Source: Tatumella ptyseos ATCC 33301 (lineage in GTDB: Bacteria > Pseudomonadota > Gammaproteobacteria > Enterobacterales > Enterobacteriaceae). From it: a DNA stretch of 64,000 nt. A program made the position numbers and the translations under genes. The DNA lies in the NCBI RefSeq assembly GCF_000735525.1, contig NZ_JMPR01000048.1, forward strand, positions 1 to 64,000, written 5' to 3'. Shown piece after piece: positions 8,377-18,371 of this stretch. Position 1 is the first letter of the stretch. Each line of letters opens with the position of its first letter. The notes beneath the pieces are model-generated. The model did not search any database. It saw only the letters and a program-made list of their open reading frames with translations, and was not told the origin of the DNA.

Positions 8377-11300
8377 TCACAGTGATTCCGGCGTATGGGC
8401 ACGGATCACCGGCAGATACCACGTTTCAGCCGCCTGACAAATAGCATTCACGGTATCATCATTCAGTTCACGGCACAGACGCTGCAGATAAGGGTCTTCC
8501 CCTTCCCCCGGGATAAGCACGGTTCCCTGCCAGCCCTCGGTCAGTTTCTGCAGGGCTTTGCGTACGGTCTCTTCGTCATCGGCAAGCTGCTGTTCTTTAT
8601 TCAGGCGGCTGAGCAACCAGCTCCCTCCGCTCCGGTTAAGCAACATTAACGGGCTATTCATCCCCTGCAGGTAGCCTGCCAGCAGTTTTTCCAGTTGTTG
8701 TATCGCCTCTGTCTGGCCCAGCGGCATAAACCGCCAGCAGCTGTCATGGCGGCCATACATGCGGCTGATCCCCGGAACGCCCAGTGCACAACTGACCACA
8801 TGTTCTATCCATAGCAGCAAACCATCGCTGAGATTCAGTTCCCCCGGACGCCAGCGCAATATGCCGTCGTCCTGCACTCCCGTCAGCCAGCCGGTCAGAC
8901 GTAATGAGAGAGCCAGGTCAACTTCCACACTACGACTTTCCGTCAACTGGTCGCTGACTCTGGCGGCGATGTCCTGCATTTCACTGAGTTGTTTGTCCCG
9001 AAAAATATTACCGAAGGCCCCGTAAGGCAGATGACCGGCCATCCGCTGTCGTCGGAAAAACTGGTCGCTGTCATGCCGGGTGACCAGGGTATTCAGTAAT
9101 TGGGTGTTGATCTGGTAGCGCTGCAGATTATCCAGCTCAAAAGGTTCTGTATCCGGCAATTCATCTTCCTGGGCCAGGAAACTGATCCCCAGACGACGGG
9201 TAAACCAGGCCCGTACCGGGTGGCGCCAGAAGCGTAGCAATTCATCGAGCGAGACTTCCTCAGGGCTGAACGGTTCCAGCGGGGTTACAAACGCCGGGAC
9301 CGGCAGCCCCTGGCCGCTGGCCGCCGGCAGCCACTCACTGGCAAAACTTTGTCGTTCATGCTCAGCGATAAAGTTCTCCGGAGCAAACGGAGTACGGCTA
9401 TGCTGATATAACAGGTGCTGCATTACCTGCTGTGCGCTCTCATCCACATTCAGTGACTCACTGCCAGGCAGACGGAAACTGCGGGTGACATACTCACAGA
9501 GTTCACTGACCAGTACCGACGGTAGCCGTTCAGCATTGTCACGGATACTGCGCCCGATATAGCTGATATAGAGCCGATCTCTGGCCGAGAGCAAGGCTTC
9601 AAGAAAGAGATAACGGTCATCATCGCGTCGGCTGCGGTCTCCTTTCCTCGGTGACTGCTGCATTAAATCAAATCCGGAGGGGGTCAGGGTGCGCGGATAA
9701 ACGCCGTCATTCATCCCCAGCAGACAGACGACTTTAAACGGGATAGAACGCATCGGCATCAGGGTACAGAAGTTTACCTGGCCTGCCAGGAACCGCTGGC
9801 TGATCCGCTCCTGCTCCAGGCGGCTACGCAGTTCATCGCGCAGCACCGTCACCGGGACCTCGCCCGGATAACGGGATTCCAGCCCCTGTTCGAGGAGTTG
9901 CCGCCACTGTTCATCAATCAGCGCCAGTGCGGTTTCACTATCCGTGTCACCGGCGAAAAAGGTATCGATTAATTCACGGCAACACGGCTGCCACTGTTCC
10001 AGAATCAGTGACTGCCGCAGACGCTGCCGCCAGTCGGCCAGACAACTGAGTAATTCCGCCAGTTGTCCGGCCAGTTCGGCCTGTAATCCGGCAGATTCAT
10101 CATAGGGCAGGATCCCCTGCCAGTCGCCCTGTTCACTTTCCAGTGCATACCCCAACAGCATCCGTTGCAGACCAAACTGCCAGGTATGCTGCCCGGTCAC
10201 GGGCAGTGAAAGATCACTGACGCTGCTGTCATCCAGCCCCCAGCGCACCCCGGACTCATCGACCCAGTGGCGTAGCGTCCGCAACCCCTGTTCATCAATC
10301 GCAAAACGTTCCGCAAGTGCCGGGACCTCCAGCAGAGCCAGAATATCTTCTGAGGTAAACCGGCTGTCCGGTAAGGACAGTAATTGCAGAAAGGCCTGGA
10401 TCACCGGATGCGCCTGGCTTGCTCTGCGGTCAGAAATGGCAAAAGGCAGATACCGTTCACGACTGACATCGGTAAATACAGACTGAATGAACGGCGAATA
10501 GCTGTCGATGTCTGATACCATCACGATAATATCGCGGGGTTTTAATGTCGGATCGGCATCCATCAGCCCCAGCAGGTAATCCTGTACCACTTCCACTTCA
10601 CGCTGCGGGCTGTGGCACGCCCGGAGGGTAAAAGAGTCATCCTTCGGGTCCAGTAACCGCCGGGCACTGCTATTGTTAAATTCTTCGGTCGTAATGCCGA
10701 TGACAGAGTGGTCTTCCAGCGTCAGAATATCCTGCTGCAGAGAATGCAATAACGTGTCGTGCCCCGGTTCAACAAAGGCATCGATTTCATTATCCAGTGC
10801 ATCCATCTGCGCCAGTAAATAGAGGTTATCCCGCCCCAGTTTCCCCCAGGATGCCAGCAGAGGTTGGGTCAGCTGTTGTTCACCGTCCGGACCAAACAAC
10901 GATGAGGCCTGTGCCGGATCACGGAACAGCGGACGTTGCTGTTGCGACTGGTGCAGCTTGCGCTGACGACTTTGCAGCTTCGCAAGGAAGGCGGGGTCAC
11001 GGATATCCCCCCAGTAATCGCGACACGGGTTAGTAAATAACAGATGAATATCAATATGACGGCCCAGCGCCTGCAGGGCCTGCAGGTATACTGGCGGCAG
11101 TGCCGAGATACCGCAGATAAAAACCCGTGGCGGGAGGCCTTCCGGGCAGGTATCGCCATTTTCCAGGGCTTCGATAAAACGGGAATAGAGATTGGCACGG
11201 TGCCATTCAGGCTGTTCCAGCTCAGCCGTGTACGCGACCAGCGCCCGCCACAAAGGCGCCTGCCACTGCTGAGCCTCCCCCGGGCCGTCGGCCATTTGCT

Positions 11301-11754
11301 GCTGTTCCCACAGATTCAGCCAGTCCGGGCGATAGACCAGATACTGGTCAAACAGGTCAGCAATCCGGCTGCTTAACTGAAAAAGCTTACGTTTATCCTC
11401 ATCATCGTTCAGATAATGGCGGAGCGGCAGAAAGGTGTCCTCTGACAGCAGCCCGGGCAGCAACTTCATCAGCTTCCAGCTCATGGCGCTTTTATTAAAG
11501 GCACTTTGTTTCGGAATGCCAGGCAGGACGCAGACAAACATCTGCCAGATAAAACTGGCCGGTAGCGGAAACTCTATATTTGCGGCCACCGAAAATTCTT
11601 CCGCCAGTGCCATTTGCAGCCACTGAGCCATACCGGGGCTCTGAACCAGTATGACCTCTTTACTGAAAGGATCCGCTAATGGCTCCCTGTTAATCAGGTG
11701 TGCCGTCAGATCTTTTAAAATATCCAACTGATTTGAATGATAGACCCTGAACAT
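8377..11754 (-). CDS. recC: RecBCD exonuclease V subunit gamma (RecC)
   Basis: The Chi-recognising scaffold of RecBCD, a helicase-like protein without ATPase motifs. It is 1125 residues against 1122 in E. coli and collinear from MFRVYHSNQ to the end. Conserved blocks include GMAQWLQMALA, PLPASFIWQMF, KRKLFQLSSRIADLFDQYL and RRDDDRYLFLEA. The start at 11754 is set by AGGAGG directly upstream and by alignment; the frame continues 11 codons further, without support. It lies about 80 bp downstream of ppdC and may be read from that operon. Confidence 0.97.
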   Translation of the reverse strand: MFRVYHSNQLDILKDLTAHLINREPLADPFSKEVILVQSPGMAQWLQMALAEEFSVAANIEFPLPASFIWQMFVCVLPGIPKQSAFNKSAMSWKLMKLLPGLLSEDTFLPLRHYLNDDEDKRKLFQLSSRIADLFDQYLVYRPDWLNLWEQQQMADGPGEAQQWQAPLWRALVAYTAELEQPEWHRANLYSRFIEALENGDTCPEGLPPRVFICGISALPPVYLQALQALGRHIDIHLLFTNPCRDYWGDIRDPAFLAKLQSRQRKLHQSQQQRPLFRDPAQASSLFGPDGEQQLTQPLLASWGKLGRDNLYLLAQMDALDNEIDAFVEPGHDTLLHSLQQDILTLEDHSVIGITTEEFNNSSARRLLDPKDDSFTLRACHSPQREVEVVQDYLLGLMDADPTLKPRDIIVMVSDIDSYSPFIQSVFTDVSRERYLPFAISDRRASQAHPVIQAFLQLLSLPDSRFTSEDILALLEVPALAERFAIDEQGLRTLRHWVDESGVRWGLDDSSVSDLSLPVTGQHTWQFGLQRMLLGYALESEQGDWQGILPYDESAGLQAELAGQLAELLSCLADWRQRLRQSLILEQWQPCCRELIDTFFAGDTDSETALALIDEQWRQLLEQGLESRYPGEVPVTVLRDELRSRLEQERISQRFLAGQVNFCTLMPMRSIPFKVVCLLGMNDGVYPRTLTPSGFDLMQQSPRKGDRSRRDDDRYLFLEALLSARDRLYISYIGRSIRDNAERLPSVLVSELCEYVTRSFRLPGSESLNVDESAQQVMQHLLYQHSRTPFAPENFIAEHERQSFASEWLPAASGQGLPVPAFVTPLEPFSPEEVSLDELLRFWRHPVRAWFTRRLGISFLAQEDELPDTEPFELDNLQRYQINTQLLNTLVTRHDSDQFFRRQRMAGHLPYGAFGNIFRDKQLSEMQDIAARVSDQLTESRSVEVDLALSLRLTGWLTGVQDDGILRWRPGELNLSDGLLLWIEHVVSCALGVPGISRMYGRHDSCWRFMPLGQTEAIQQLEKLLAGYLQGMNSPLMLLNRSGGSWLLSRLNKEQQLADDEETVRKALQKLTEGWQGTVLIPGEGEDPYLQRLCRELNDDTVNAICQAAETWYLPVIRAHTPESL

Positions 11755-11835
11755 ATTGCCTCCTGCGACGCCTGCCGTCTCTGCCACGTCACTCTACCTG
11801 CTCATCTTCCGGTTGCAAGCCCCGCGGGACACTTA

Positions 11836-12159
11836 TTACGGTAAGCGATCGCCAAAAGGCGGACAAAACAGTTGTTGCAGGGTGGCCTCCCGGCGAAGCG
11901 GCCCCTCTGTATGTACAGTCACCCGCAAACAGCCATTCGCGGCAGGCTGGCGACGGATATCACTACGCCAGCCCGCAGGGGTTTTCCCGGCCAGTACCTG
12001 AGCCGCGGCCCGCACGGCTTCGCGTTGTGCCCACTGCCGCTGATAACTGTTAACCAGTTGCTGATGATACTGGCTGAGCAATAACACACTGAGTGAGAGG
12101 ATCAGTAAGGCAATAAGGCATTCTGCCAGGCTAAAGCCCCTGCCGGCATTCCCGTTCAT
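11836..12159 (-). CDS. ppdC: Prepilin-like protein PpdC
   Basis: A 107-residue type IV pilin-like (minor pseudopilin) protein, the same length as E. coli PpdC. It has a short basic leader, a prepilin peptidase site GRG/FSLAE near residue 8 and a 20-residue hydrophobic helix (LIALLILSLSVLLLSQ) that would sit in the inner membrane. The start at 12159 is chosen because the leader peptide must be short; the open frame runs to 12477, inside the neighbour. It overlaps ygdB by 29 bp in another frame, as in E. coli. Function as minor pilin of a type IV pilus or competence system is known for homologues but not shown here. Confidence 0.88.
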   Translation of the reverse strand: MNGNAGRGFSLAECLIALLILSLSVLLLSQYHQQLVNSYQRQWAQREAVRAAAQVLAGKTPAGWRSDIRRQPAANGCLRVTVHTEGPLRREATLQQLFCPPFGDRLP

Positions 12160-12553
12160 CGGGTAACGGACAAAGGTCACTCCAGCCCGCGGGAATGGCC
12201 ACGAGGGCCGAACGTTCCGCATCGTGTGGCTGAACCCATCGCCAGAGCAGGGTCTCGCCGTTTGCCGATTGCCCGCGTAATACTCCGCGTTCGCGTGTCT
12301 GCCATAACAGGCAGCTACGCCAGCCCTCTTCCGGAGACTGAAAGCATTGCCAGCCTTCACGGTCTGCCCATCGCTGCTGTAACCCCCAGGCCAGAGACGA
12401 AGAAGCCTGATAGAAATCCTGTAAATAGTGATATTCATCGATCCCTCCCGGCATCCCGGCCCGTAAAATCCGTTCACTGGCCTGCAGTAACAGACTCCCC
12501 GTCAGCAACAGTAAAACAACGATCAGCAGCGGTGAACTGCCCCGCTGTTTCAC
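12131..12553 (-). CDS. ygdB: YgdB family protein (DUF2509) of the ppd operon
   Basis: A 140-residue protein with an N-terminal hydrophobic segment (residues 8-23) preceded by a short basic region, without a classical pilin cleavage motif. Location between ppdB and ppdC and size match E. coli YgdB (135 aa). Its start overlaps the ppdB stop by 4 bp and its end overlaps ppdC by 29 bp, indicating one translation-coupled operon. Likely assembles with the neighbouring minor pilins; biochemical role unknown. Confidence 0.85.
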   Translation of the reverse strand: MKQRGSSPLLIVVLLLLTGSLLLQASERILRAGMPGGIDEYHYLQDFYQASSSLAWGLQQRWADREGWQCFQSPEEGWRSCLLWQTRERGVLRGQSANGETLLWRWVQPHDAERSALVAIPAGWSDLCPLPDERECRQGL

Positions 12554-13116
12554 AGGTTTTCCGCCAGCACCCAGTGCTGTTGCGCCAGGGTCACTCCGGG
12601 GCCGGCGCTGGCGGTCAGTTCCACAGCCAGCCGTGAGGTCTCACGCAGAAAACGTAATCGCGTAATCTGCAGCGATGACGGATCATTCAGCCCTTCCCAT
12701 CCGGCTCCGTCACAGCCTGTGACGCCCCGTTGGGTCTCCAGCCGTTTATCCCGCCAGCGAAAACCGTAACTGTCGTTTTTCAGGCTGCCGGAAACGTCTC
12801 CGGGAATATAGCGCCGCGACTGTAACTGCACTATCAGGCAGTGACCATCGGCACTCAGTATCACCGGCGGACGGGCGCAGGGCGGCCTTTCGCAGTATCC
12901 CGCGCGGCGGAAGTTTTTTTCCAGCATCAGTAACAGTTCATGGACTTCCTGTGCCAGCAGGGTTTGCTGTTGCAGTCGCCAGTTATTGCGGACCAGATGC
13001 GGAAAAAATCGCGCTGCCCCCAGAAAGATCCCACTGCTGATCAGCAGGGCCAGCAACATCTCACCCAGGGTAAACCCGTGACGTTTTCCGGGGGATACCC
13101 TCTCTTTCTCCATCAT
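12550..13116 (-). CDS. ppdB: Prepilin-like protein PpdB
   Basis: A 188-residue minor-pilin-like protein (E. coli PpdB 187 aa). The leader MMEKERVSPGKRHG ends at a prepilin peptidase site followed by FTLGEM and a hydrophobic helix (LLALLISSGIFLGAARFF). The C-terminal domain has paired cysteines (GYCERPPCA, also GHC and VTGC), consistent with a periplasmic fold. It overlaps ppdA by 4 bp upstream and ygdB by 4 bp downstream (ATGA type). Confidence 0.9.
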   Translation of the reverse strand: MMEKERVSPGKRHGFTLGEMLLALLISSGIFLGAARFFPHLVRNNWRLQQQTLLAQEVHELLLMLEKNFRRAGYCERPPCARPPVILSADGHCLIVQLQSRRYIPGDVSGSLKNDSYGFRWRDKRLETQRGVTGCDGAGWEGLNDPSSLQITRLRFLRETSRLAVELTASAGPGVTLAQQHWVLAENL

Positions 13117-13598
13117 TCACATCCTCCTGCCTCCGGCAGACAGAGCCTGATCCTCGCCCGCGACGAAATAATCACCCGCGCGCGTCGGGCTGACGTACCA
13201 AACTCCAGGCTACCCGCCCGGGCAACATTACGACGCCCGTAGAAGCCTGGCTCCCCGACCACCCTCAGTAACTGTACCTGCGGATAAGGGGCCCGCCAGA
13301 CAAAACGGGCCGTCTTAGGGCACCCGTTGCGCTCTGCCGGAGGGCGGGTGTCCACGCACCAGATATCGCCGCTAGGATAAATGGCCAGGGGCAGATTATG
13401 GTTGGTGCGGTTCGCATACTCGCGGACACCGGCAAGAAACAACTGCAATCCGGTGGCCGTTTCTGCAAGCTGTTGTTGCTCACGCCAGCCCTGCCAAACC
13501 AGGCTGCCGCCCCCCGCCAGCAACGCGATAATTAACAGGACCAGTGCCAGCTCCGGCAACGTGAATCCACAGGGTAAAAAGTGTGTGTCGTTTTTCAT
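13113..13598 (-). CDS. ppdA: Prepilin-like protein PpdA
   Basis: First gene of the ppdA-ppdB-ygdB-ppdC set. A 161-residue GspH/FimT-like minor pilin (E. coli PpdA 156 aa) with leader MKNDTHFLPCG, cleavage before FTLPEL, and a hydrophobic helix (ALVLLIIALLAGGGSLVW). The start at 13598 is taken because it gives a normal short leader; the frame runs to 13685 without a leader-like sequence. A strong terminator after thyA (13716-13752) separates it from the upstream operon, so it probably has its own promoter in the 117-bp gap. Confidence 0.88.
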   Translation of the reverse strand: MKNDTHFLPCGFTLPELALVLLIIALLAGGGSLVWQGWREQQQLAETATGLQLFLAGVREYANRTNHNLPLAIYPSGDIWCVDTRPPAERNGCPKTARFVWRAPYPQVQLLRVVGEPGFYGRRNVARAGSLEFGTSARRARVIISSRARIRLCLPEAGGCE

Positions 13599-13715
13599 TC
13601 CCGCACTATGTGGCAGAAAACATCCCCGGTCGCCCGGCAATGTGACAGCGTCGGGACAGGTACGCAGGAAAGGACAAGCAGGCACAGAATTTCAGCGAGA
13701 TTTGCGAGGAGAGGC

Positions 13716-13752
13716 AAAAAAAACGGCGGCAGTGCCAATGCACTACCGCCGT
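13716..13752 (-). terminator. Intrinsic terminator of thyA
   Basis: Read on the minus strand, a GC-rich 12-bp stem with ATTG loop (CGGCGG.AGTGC / GCACTGCCGCCG) followed by eight T. It starts about 25 nt after the thyA stop codon. Confidence 0.9.
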
Positions 13753-13776
13753 GATACGTTGACTACGCGGATGAAC

Positions 13777-14571
13777 TCAGACGGCGACCGGAGCCTTAAT
13801 CGCCGGATGAGGGTCATAACCTTCAATTTCGAAGTCATCGAAGGTGTAATCGAAAATAGAATCAGGCTTACGCTTAATTTTCAGCACCGGCAAAGGACGT
13901 GGATCCCGGGTCAGTTGCAGATGAGCCTGCTCAAGGTGATTGTTGTACAGGTGAGTATCCCCGCCGGTCCAGACAAAATCACCGACCTGCAAATCGCATT
14001 GCTGCGCAACCATATGCACCAGTAAGGCATAGCTGGCGATATTAAACGGCAGGCCGAGGAACACATCACACGAGCGCTGGTACAACTGACAGCTCAGACG
14101 CCCGTCAGCGACATAGAACTGGAAGAACGCATGACAAGGTGCCAGCGCCATTTTATCCAGTTCACCGACGTTCCATGCAGAAACAATAATACGCCGTGAA
14201 TCCGGGTCCTGTTTCAGCTGACGGATAACCTCACTGATCTGGTCGATATGGCGACCGTCTGCCGAAGGCCAGCTACGCCACTGACGACCATAAACCGGCC
14301 CCAGATCCCCCTGTTCATCAGCCCACTCATCCCAGATAGTGACCTTATTCTCCTTCAGATAAGCAATGTTGGTTTCCCCTTTCAGGAACCAAAGCAACTC
14401 ATGAATAATGGAGCGGATATGGCACTTTTTGGTCGTGACCAGCGGAAAGCCCTGCTGCAGATCAAAGCGCATCTGGTGACCGAATATCGACAACGTGCCG
14501 GTACCTGTACGGTCATCTTTTGATGCACCTTCGTTTAAGACTTTCTGCATCAGTTCCAGATACTGTTTCAT
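13777..14571 (-). CDS. thyA: Thymidylate synthase
   Basis: Makes dTMP from dUMP using methylene-tetrahydrofolate. The 264 residues equal E. coli ThyA, with only scattered changes. The catalytic cysteine lies in [10 protein letters not shown] (Cys146) and the substrate-binding loop [10 protein letters not shown] follows. The start overlaps the lgt stop by 4 bp, the E. coli arrangement, where thyA is co-transcribed with lgt. A strong terminator follows. Confidence 0.98.
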   Translation of the reverse strand: MKQYLELMQKVLNEGASKDDRTGTGTLSIFGHQMRFDLQQGFPLVTTKKCHIRSIIHELLWFLKGETNIAYLKENKVTIWDEWADEQGDLGPVYGRQWRSWPSADGRHIDQISEVIRQLKQDPDSRRIIVSAWNVGELDKMALAPCHAFFQFYVADGRLSCQLYQRSCDVFLGLPFNIASYALLVHMVAQQCDLQVGDFVWTGGDTHLYNNHLEQAHLQLTRDPRPLPVLKIKRKPDSIFDYTFDDFEIEGYDPHPAIKAPVAV

Positions 14572-15449
14572 TTTACTTCACCCGGTTGTTTCAGTGAGCC
14601 TCTACGGTAAGCCCAAATCATCATAATCACACCGGCCAGAATCATCGGAATCGACAGGATTTGTCCCATACTGATCACACCGTCAAACAGACCCAACTGG
14701 GCATCCGGTTGGCGGAAGAATTCAACAATGATACGGAAAGCGCCGTAACCAATCAGGAACAGACCTGACACACTTCCCAGCGGGCGCGGTTTGCGAATAA
14801 ATACATTCAGGATGATAAACAGGATCACCCCTTCCAGCAGCAGTTCATAGAGCTGTGACGGATGACGCGGCAGAACACCGTAGGTGTTCAGTAATGACTG
14901 CCACTGCGGATGTGTAGCCACCAGCGCCAGATCCTCATCCCTGGACCCCGGGAATAACATCGCCCATGGGCAGTTAGGGTCGACGCGGCCCCATAATTCC
15001 CCATTGATAAAGTTACCCAGACGTCCGGCACCCAGCCCGAACGGGATCAGCGGTGCAATAAAGTCAGAGACCTGGAAAAAGTTGCGGCCGGTACGACGCG
15101 CAAACACCAGCATCACCACGATGACACCTATCAGGCCGCCGTGGAATGACATTCCGCCATCCCAGACTTTGAACAGATACAACGGATTTTGTAAAAACAG
15201 CGGCAGGTTATAAAACAGCACATAACCGATCCTTCCGCCCAGGAAGACCCCGAGGAACCCGGCATAGAGAAGATTCTCTACTTCATTGCGGGTCCAGCCA
15301 CTGCCGGGTTTATCGGCACGGCGTCCGGCCAGCCACATAGCGAAAATAAAGCCGATCAAATACATCAATCCGTACCAGTGCAGCGATACCGGACCGATAG
15401 AAAAAATCACCGGGTCAAATTTTGGAAAAGCAAGATAGCCGTTAGTCAT
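14568..15449 (-). CDS. lgt: Prolipoprotein diacylglyceryl transferase
   Basis: Inner-membrane enzyme that transfers diacylglyceryl from phosphatidylglycerol to the lipobox cysteine of prolipoproteins. 293 residues (E. coli 291) with about seven membrane segments. Diagnostic motifs are [11 protein letters not shown] and the Lgt signature [18 protein letters not shown]. Translationally coupled to thyA. Upstream 135 bp separate it from ptsP; a dyad at 15483-15509 (TCACCGG/CCGGTGA) could end ptsP transcripts but has no T tail. Confidence 0.97.
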   Translation of the reverse strand: MTNGYLAFPKFDPVIFSIGPVSLHWYGLMYLIGFIFAMWLAGRRADKPGSGWTRNEVENLLYAGFLGVFLGGRIGYVLFYNLPLFLQNPLYLFKVWDGGMSFHGGLIGVIVVMLVFARRTGRNFFQVSDFIAPLIPFGLGAGRLGNFINGELWGRVDPNCPWAMLFPGSRDEDLALVATHPQWQSLLNTYGVLPRHPSQLYELLLEGVILFIILNVFIRKPRPLGSVSGLFLIGYGAFRIIVEFFRQPDAQLGLFDGVISMGQILSIPMILAGVIMMIWAYRRGSLKQPGEVK

Positions 15450-15584
15450 CTTTCACCATTATTCTTTCTATCTGAAAGCCTGTCACCGGAAAAGCCATTT
15501 TACCGGTGAAGACCGCGAAGAGTTGCGCATGATAGCACAGGCACCCGTGGGCCGGGGCGGCTAAATGTAAACGGGAATGAGCCG

Positions 15585-17840
15585 CTAACGTCCCCCGCGG
15601 ATCAACCCTCCGAGCCCGCGCCGCTCCATAAAGACAGCCACCTGATAGCGGACTTCACTCGCGGTACTGGCTTGTAAAACCTGAGCGACCAGTTGTTCAG
15701 TCTCGTTACTATCCAGGTGACGCAGCAGGTATTTTACCCGCGGTACGTTTTTACCGTTCATACTTAAATGGCGGTAACCCATCCCGGTCAGAAGCGGAAC
15801 ACTCATCGGGTCACCGGCCATTTCACCACACACACTGACCGGCAGGTTGTGGCGTCGGGCCTCTAAGTTAATCTGATACATCGCCTTCAGAACCGACGGA
15901 TGCAGAGGATCGTACAGGTTTGCTACCCGGGTATTATTCCGGTCGACCGCCAGCAAATACTGCGTCAGGTCGTTGGTACCGACCGAAATAAAATCAACCG
16001 TACGGGCCACCTGCGGTATCAGAAAAATCATCGACGGCACTTCTATCATGACACCGACCTGAGGACGCGGGATCTCGTAGCCCAGCATCTCCTCCACTTC
16101 ATGTCCTGCCCGTTCAATCAGTTTGCGGGCCTCATCGATCTCATCAATGCTGGTGATCATCGGTAACAGGATTTTAAGGTTACCGGAGGCGGCATTAGCA
16201 CGCAGCATCGCCCTGACCTGTACCAGAAAGATTTCCGGCTGGTCCAGGGTGAGACGTATTCCCCGCCAGCCCAGGCTGGGGTTTTCTTCACTGATGGGCA
16301 TATACGGCAGTTGTTTATCGGCACCGATATCCAATGTCCGCAGGGTCACAGGCTTATTATTAAAGACCTGCAGCATGCCCTGATATTGCGCGACCTGCTC
16401 TTCTTCAGAAGGAAAGCCGCTCTGTAACATAAAGGGCACTTCCGTACGATACAGGCCGACACCATCGACGCGGTCGCCCATCGTCTGCTCAAGTTCGGCA
16501 CTCAGCCCGGCATTCAGCAGGATAGTGACGGCTTCGCCGTGTTTCATTGTGCCCGGCTGCCCGGCGACAGTTTCGGCGGTTTCGCTGAGCGCATTCTCTT
16601 CGCGGATCAGACGCTGATATTCTTTAATCAGTATCGGTTCCGGGTCTATCAGTAATTCTCCCCGATAACCGTCAACAATCAGCAGATGTTTATGCAACTG
16701 TTCGGGACGGATATCCGCCCCCATCACCGCCGGGATCCCCATGGCACGGGTCAGGATAGCGGCATGAGAATTCGCCGCACCGTCGCGGACGACCACCCCG
16801 ATCAAACGTTCCGGAGGGACTTCGGCCAACGCCGTCGCAGTCAGTTCATCCGCCACCAGCACAAAACGTTCCGGCCAGGCATTGGTGCCGTGCAGGCTGT
16901 CGTCAAGGTGGAACAGTAAACGCTGCCCGAGTTCACGAATGTCTCCGCTGCGTTCCCGCAGATACGCATCTTTCAGCTCAGCAAACTGCCCGGCATATCG
17001 CTCAATAACGATTTTAACGGCCCATTCGGCCACGGCTCCCTGATCTATCTCGCTGAGCAGATCTTTCTTCAGCCGGGGCTCACTCAGCAGGTGAGAGTAA
17101 AGGTCAAAAATGGCCGCACTCTCTTTCTGAACACTGCTGGAGAAGCGCTTACTGTAGCGACGGAATTCGTCGCCGGCTTCATTCATCGCGCGTAACAGAC
17201 GTTCCCGTTCCTGCACGGTATCCAGCGTCGAGGCCTGGGTGACCTGTTCGAGGGTAGGCTGAATATGGTCAACCCAGCCCGGGGCAACCGCAACACCCGG
17301 TGAGGCGGCAATGGCGCGGATACGACTCTGACGGAATACCCCGAATAACTGCCCTATCTGCGACTGAGAAAGCAGTGTTCCGACCTGGGTCGCCAGGGTG
17401 ACCAGAAAAGACTCTTCGGACTCGTCAAACGAGCGCAGTTCCCGCTGCTGCACCACCAGAACACCGAGCACCTGACGGCGGTTAATGATAGGCGCGCCAA
17501 GGAACGAGCGATAATGCTCTTCTTTTACCGAGGGGATAAATTTGAAGCTGGGATGGCTCTGAGCATCGGCCAGGTTAATGGGTTCGGCCAGGCGACCGAC
17601 CAGTCCGACAATTCCTTCATCCAGAGCCAGAGTAATGGTGCGACCGCGCGGTTTTTTCAGACCGCGGGTTGCCATCAGGTAATAGCACTGACGCTCCTGA
17701 TCCGCCAGGTAAACCGAACAGACTTCGGTATCCATCGCCTGACAGATCTCATTCACCAGTATTTCAAGTGCTTCATTGAGTCTGGAAGCACTGGCTACCT
17801 TTTCTACAATATCGCGTAACCGGGTGAGCATCAGCGCCAT
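15585..17840 (-). CDS. ptsP: PEP-protein phosphotransferase PtsP (EI-Ntr)
   Basis: Enzyme I of the nitrogen PTS: autophosphorylates with PEP and passes phosphate to NPr. 751 residues (E. coli 748). An N-terminal GAF domain (about residues 4-150) senses nitrogen status; then come the EI N-domain with the active histidine in DGAANSHAAIL, and the PEP-binding TIM-barrel with GVMIEVPSM and the cysteine of VSVCGEMAGDP. The ATG at 17840 has AGAGGA 6 nt upstream and is chosen; ATG 17831 matches the E. coli start but lacks a site. It follows rppH by 3 bp, so the two are one operon. Confidence 0.96.
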   Translation of the reverse strand: MALMLTRLRDIVEKVASASRLNEALEILVNEICQAMDTEVCSVYLADQERQCYYLMATRGLKKPRGRTITLALDEGIVGLVGRLAEPINLADAQSHPSFKFIPSVKEEHYRSFLGAPIINRRQVLGVLVVQQRELRSFDESEESFLVTLATQVGTLLSQSQIGQLFGVFRQSRIRAIAASPGVAVAPGWVDHIQPTLEQVTQASTLDTVQERERLLRAMNEAGDEFRRYSKRFSSSVQKESAAIFDLYSHLLSEPRLKKDLLSEIDQGAVAEWAVKIVIERYAGQFAELKDAYLRERSGDIRELGQRLLFHLDDSLHGTNAWPERFVLVADELTATALAEVPPERLIGVVVRDGAANSHAAILTRAMGIPAVMGADIRPEQLHKHLLIVDGYRGELLIDPEPILIKEYQRLIREENALSETAETVAGQPGTMKHGEAVTILLNAGLSAELEQTMGDRVDGVGLYRTEVPFMLQSGFPSEEEQVAQYQGMLQVFNNKPVTLRTLDIGADKQLPYMPISEENPSLGWRGIRLTLDQPEIFLVQVRAMLRANAASGNLKILLPMITSIDEIDEARKLIERAGHEVEEMLGYEIPRPQVGVMIEVPSMIFLIPQVARTVDFISVGTNDLTQYLLAVDRNNTRVANLYDPLHPSVLKAMYQINLEARRHNLPVSVCGEMAGDPMSVPLLTGMGYRHLSMNGKNVPRVKYLLRHLDSNETEQLVAQVLQASTASEVRYQVAVFMERRGLGGLIRGGR

Positions 17841-17843
17841 GCT

Positions 17844-18371
17844 CTATCCTCTTTTTCTTCGGCCGGGCTGTTGACTGCGTGGCAGTGAATTCTCTGTTGC
17901 AGACATCACCACTGTCGCAAACTCCTTCATTACACGACGATAAACATCACGTTTGAAAGAAACGACCTGTCTCACCGGGTACCAGAAACTTACCCAGCGC
18001 CAGCCATCAAATTCAGGGGTACTGCTTCCCTGGACATTAATGGCATTCTCATGGCATTGCAGTTGCAACAGAAACCATTTTTGTTTCTGGCCGATACATA
18101 CCGGCCGGGTATCCCAACGCACCAAACGTTTTGGCAATTTGTAACGCAACCAGTTACGGGTTGAGGCGATAATCCGTACATCTTTACGATGTAACCCGAC
18201 TTCTTCAAACAATTCCCGATACATCGCCTGTTCCGGAGTTTCTCCGGGATTGATGCCCCCCTGAGGAAACTGCCAGGAGTGTTGTCCGAAACGTCTGGCC
18301 CACAGAACCTGTCCTTGTCTGTTACAGATTACAATCCCAACATTCGGGCGGTAGCCATCATCATCGATCAC
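17844..18371 (-). CDS. rppH: RNA pyrophosphohydrolase RppH
   Basis: Removes pyrophosphate (or phosphate from diphosphorylated RNA) at mRNA 5' ends and so triggers RNase E decay. 175 residues (E. coli 176). The Nudix box is intact ([22 protein letters not shown]), preceded by HSWQFPQ. First gene of rppH-ptsP. Its upstream side is the DnaA-box-rich region shared with mutH. Confidence 0.97.
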   Translation of the reverse strand: MIDDDGYRPNVGIVICNRQGQVLWARRFGQHSWQFPQGGINPGETPEQAMYRELFEEVGLHRKDVRIIASTRNWLRYKLPKRLVRWDTRPVCIGQKQKWFLLQLQCHENAINVQGSSTPEFDGWRWVSFWYPVRQVVSFKRDVYRRVMKEFATVVMSATENSLPRSQQPGRRKRG